This document shows, piece after piece, positions 62,253-64,000 of a stretch of 64,000 bases of DNA (positions are counted from its first letter, which is position 1; each line of letters begins with the position of its first letter). This DNA comes from Streptomyces fagopyri (GTDB taxonomy: Bacteria; Actinomycetota; Actinomycetes; Streptomycetales; Streptomycetaceae). Made by a program: the position numbers and the translations under genes. Below the pieces are notes generated by a model, which did no database searches, was not told the origin of the DNA, and saw only the letters and a list, made by a program, of their open reading frames with translations. The stretch covers positions 3,906,001 through 3,970,000 of the forward strand of contig NZ_CP045643.1 in assembly GCF_009498275.1 (NCBI RefSeq), written 5' to 3'.

Positions 62253-63461
62253 ATGCCCGCAGATCTCGCCGTCATCGGACTCGGTCATCTCGGCCTGCCC
62301 CTGGCCCAGGCCGCCGTCGCCGCCGGCGTCTCCACACTCGGCTACAAGACCGGGCCGGAAGGCGGCTCACTCACCCCCGCCGAACTGCGCCGGATGCTCT
62401 CGGGGGGCTTCCGGCCGACCACCGACGCGGCCGAACTCGGCCGTGTCCGCACCGCCGTCATCTGCGCCCCGACCCCACCGGGACCCGACGGCGCGCACGA
62501 CCTGGCCCAGGTGGCCTCCGCCGCCCGCACCCTGGCCGCGCACCTGCGGCCGCACACCACGGTGATCCTGGAGTCGCCGGTGCACCCCGGGACCACGGAC
62601 GACTTCCTGCTCCCCCTCCTCGAAGACGGCTCGGGGCTGCGCGCGGGACGCGACTTCCACCTCGCGTACTCGCCCAGCCGGGTCGACCCCGGCAACCGTG
62701 ACTTCGGCCCGGCGAACACCCCCAAGATCATCGGCGGCCTCACTCCGGCCTGCACCGAGTCGGCCGCCGCCTTCTACGGCCGCCTCACGGACAAGGTCGT
62801 CCGCGCGCGGGGACCACGCGAGGCGGAGACCGTGCAGCTTCTGGAGACCAACTACCGGCACGTGAACATCGCCCTGGTCAACGAGATGGCCGTGCTCTGC
62901 CACGACCTGGGCGTCGACCTGTGGGACGTCATCCGCTGCGCCGAGACCAAGCCGTTCGGCTTCCAGGCGTTCCGGCCGGGCCCCGGCGTCGGCGGGCACG
63001 GCATCCCCCAGGACCTGACCGGCCGCGCGCCCCGCTCCCTGCGCATGGTCGAACTGGCCCAGCAGGTCAACAGCCACATGCCGCAGTACGTCATCCAGCG
63101 CGCCGCCGCCCTCCTCAACGAGCACGGCAAATCGGCCCGTGCCGCACGCGTGCTCCTGCTCGGGGTCACCTACAAGGCCGATCTCGCGGACCAACAGGGC
63201 ACGCCCGCCCACGAGATCGCCCTGCGCCTGATGGAACTCGGCGCGTCCGTCAGTTACCACGACCCGCTCGTCCCCGCCTGGAGCGTCCTCGGCCACCCCG
63301 TCCCCCGCGCCGACTCGCTCTACGAGGCCGCCGCCGACGCCGACCTCACGATCCTGCTCCAGCAGCACCGGACGTACGACCTCCAGGGCCTGTCCGTGAA
63401 GGCCCAGCTCCTCCTGGACACGCGCGGTGCGACTCCCACGGGGGCGGCGCACCGACTCTGA
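62253..63461 (+). CDS. Nucleotide-sugar dehydrogenase-like protein lacking catalytic residues
   Basis: 402 aa from the ATG at 62253, with GGAAGGA 11 nt upstream. Overall fold of the UDP-glucose/UDP-ManNAc 6-dehydrogenase family: NAD motif AVIGLGHLGLPLAQAAVAAG, SPVHPGTTDD, VNIALVNEMAVLCHDLGVDL, TKPFGFQAFRPGPGVGGHG, and a C-terminal domain with LLLGVTYKADLADQQGTPAH. Residues that catalyse the two-step oxidation are changed: SPSR (S142) for SPER, Q195 for Lys, T199 for Asn, and GGHGIP (G250) for GGHCIP, whose Cys forms the thioester. It therefore should not act as a normal four-electron dehydrogenase. A diverged function or a regulator is likely. Confidence 0.85.
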   Translation: MPADLAVIGLGHLGLPLAQAAVAAGVSTLGYKTGPEGGSLTPAELRRMLSGGFRPTTDAAELGRVRTAVICAPTPPGPDGAHDLAQVASAARTLAAHLRPHTTVILESPVHPGTTDDFLLPLLEDGSGLRAGRDFHLAYSPSRVDPGNRDFGPANTPKIIGGLTPACTESAAAFYGRLTDKVVRARGPREAETVQLLETNYRHVNIALVNEMAVLCHDLGVDLWDVIRCAETKPFGFQAFRPGPGVGGHGIPQDLTGRAPRSLRMVELAQQVNSHMPQYVIQRAAALLNEHGKSARAARVLLLGVTYKADLADQQGTPAHEIALRLMELGASVSYHDPLVPAWSVLGHPVPRADSLYEAAADADLTILLQQHRTYDLQGLSVKAQLLLDTRGATPTGAAHRL

Positions 63462-63583
63462 CCCGGCCGAAATCCCCGACGAGATGTCAGTGCCCCCTGT
63501 TAATGTGCGTCAGCTCTCGCACACACGTACGCCCGCGTCCCGGGCGCTCTCAGGTGTGCGCTCACGTCCCCGGGGGGAACCAC

Positions 63584-64000
63584 ATGAGTCAGCCGACACC
63601 GCCGCCCGTCCCACCGGCCGGCAACCCGTACGCGGGCGAGCCCGCCGACCGGCCGCCCGTCCCGCAGCAGGGCGTCCCGCAGCAAGATGCCCCGGCCGCC
63701 CCGCAGGGCGCGCCCCAGCCGGGCTTCCCTGTCGCACCCTTCGCCCCGGCCGCCCCGGCGCGCGGCAACTTCGCGCTCGGTCTCGCCGCCGCCCTCGGTG
63801 CCGGCCTGGTCTCCGCCGTCCTGTACGGCATCGTCATCGGCCTGACCAAGCACGAGATCGGCTATGCCGCCGTCGGTGTCGGCTTCCTCGTCGGCATCGC
63901 CGCGGGCCGCGCCGGCGGCCGCAGCCAGAGCCTGCCGGTCGCCGGAGTGATCTTCTCCGTCGCCGCGATCTATCTCGGCCAGCTGATCGGCGAGGCCATG
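63584..64000 (+). CDS. Proline-rich membrane protein (partial, C-terminus outside window)
   Basis: 139 codons from the ATG at 63584 (GGGGGGAA upstream) to the window edge, no stop. Residues 1-58 are Pro/Gln/Ala-rich (MSQPTPPPVPPAGNPYAGEP). At least three hydrophobic segments follow: LGLAAALGAGLVSAVLYGIV, YAAVGVGFLVGIAAGRAGG and VAGVIFSVAAIYLGQLIGEA. This architecture is common among Streptomyces DUF proteins; I cannot name the family. Confidence 0.75.
   Translation, partial: MSQPTPPPVPPAGNPYAGEPADRPPVPQQGVPQQDAPAAPQGAPQPGFPVAPFAPAAPARGNFALGLAAALGAGLVSAVLYGIVIGLTKHEIGYAAVGVGFLVGIAAGRAGGRSQSLPVAGVIFSVAAIYLGQLIGEAM

Overview
This 64 kb window is chromosomal DNA of a Streptomyces-type actinobacterium. 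The evidence is very high G+C with GC-biased third codon positions, many GTG starts and one TTG start, several leaderless -10 boxes of the form TAnnnT about 7 nt before a start codon, a class E sortase-type LAxTG protein, and gene order (sucCD, icmB, M23, pcrA, NlpC/P60, guaA, a five-kinase cluster, glpD) that I recall from the Streptomyces core chromosome. I see no tRNA, rRNA, CRISPR array, insertion sequence or prophage. It reads as conserved core chromosome, with a few decayed or diverged genes.

Layout. 1-2138: end of a DUF6350/PerM-type membrane protein and a helix-turn-helix/sigma-like/membrane chimera. 2195-4279: sucD and sucC (TCA cycle). 4834-6006: secreted proline-rich protein. 6163-14528: a five-gene locus. 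MoxR AAA+ ATPase, DUF5682 and VWA genes are translationally coupled on the minus strand; SWIM zinc-finger and DUF5691 genes diverge on the plus strand. The shared promoter region carries a perfect 15-bp inverted pair containing TTGTCAGTG. The plus-strand copy matches the RecA-independent DNA-damage (PafBC-type) promoter consensus, and the same motif precedes pcrA at 21157. 14720-18455: icmB, an exported lipase and an M23 peptidase with a repeat-rich cytoplasmic tail. 18554-26260: pcrA helicase, then two NlpC/P60 cell-wall hydrolases, the first behind a ydaO/c-di-AMP riboswitch, with two membrane genes between them.

26379-34728: envelope-stress region, with a PspC-type sensor kinase and response regulator facing a PspC/LiaF-like membrane protein, then DoxX and a DUF4429-SHOCT protein. 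34721-38810: class II aldolase, pyridoxamine oxidase-like protein, guaA, a pair of inverted dispersed repeats, and chorismate mutase behind a leader peptide and attenuator. 39401-48091: a membrane-anchored protein, a sortase substrate, SSADH with a GMC oxidoreductase, and a large family 2 glycosyltransferase.

48199-59474: five consecutive minus-strand eukaryote-like Ser/Thr kinase genes. All have a membrane anchor and a related extracytoplasmic C-terminal domain; one is a pseudokinase whose kinase fold is interrupted by a disordered insert of about 430 residues. 59624-64000: a decayed serine hydrolase, glpD, a nucleotide-sugar-dehydrogenase-like protein lacking several catalytic residues, and the start of a membrane protein.

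Themes are cell-wall remodelling and envelope sensing (M23, NlpC/P60, kinases, PspC/Lia-like system, sortase substrate), central metabolism (sucCD, guaA, glpD, SSADH, icmB), and a probably DNA-damage-linked MoxR/VWA/SWIM module of unknown function.
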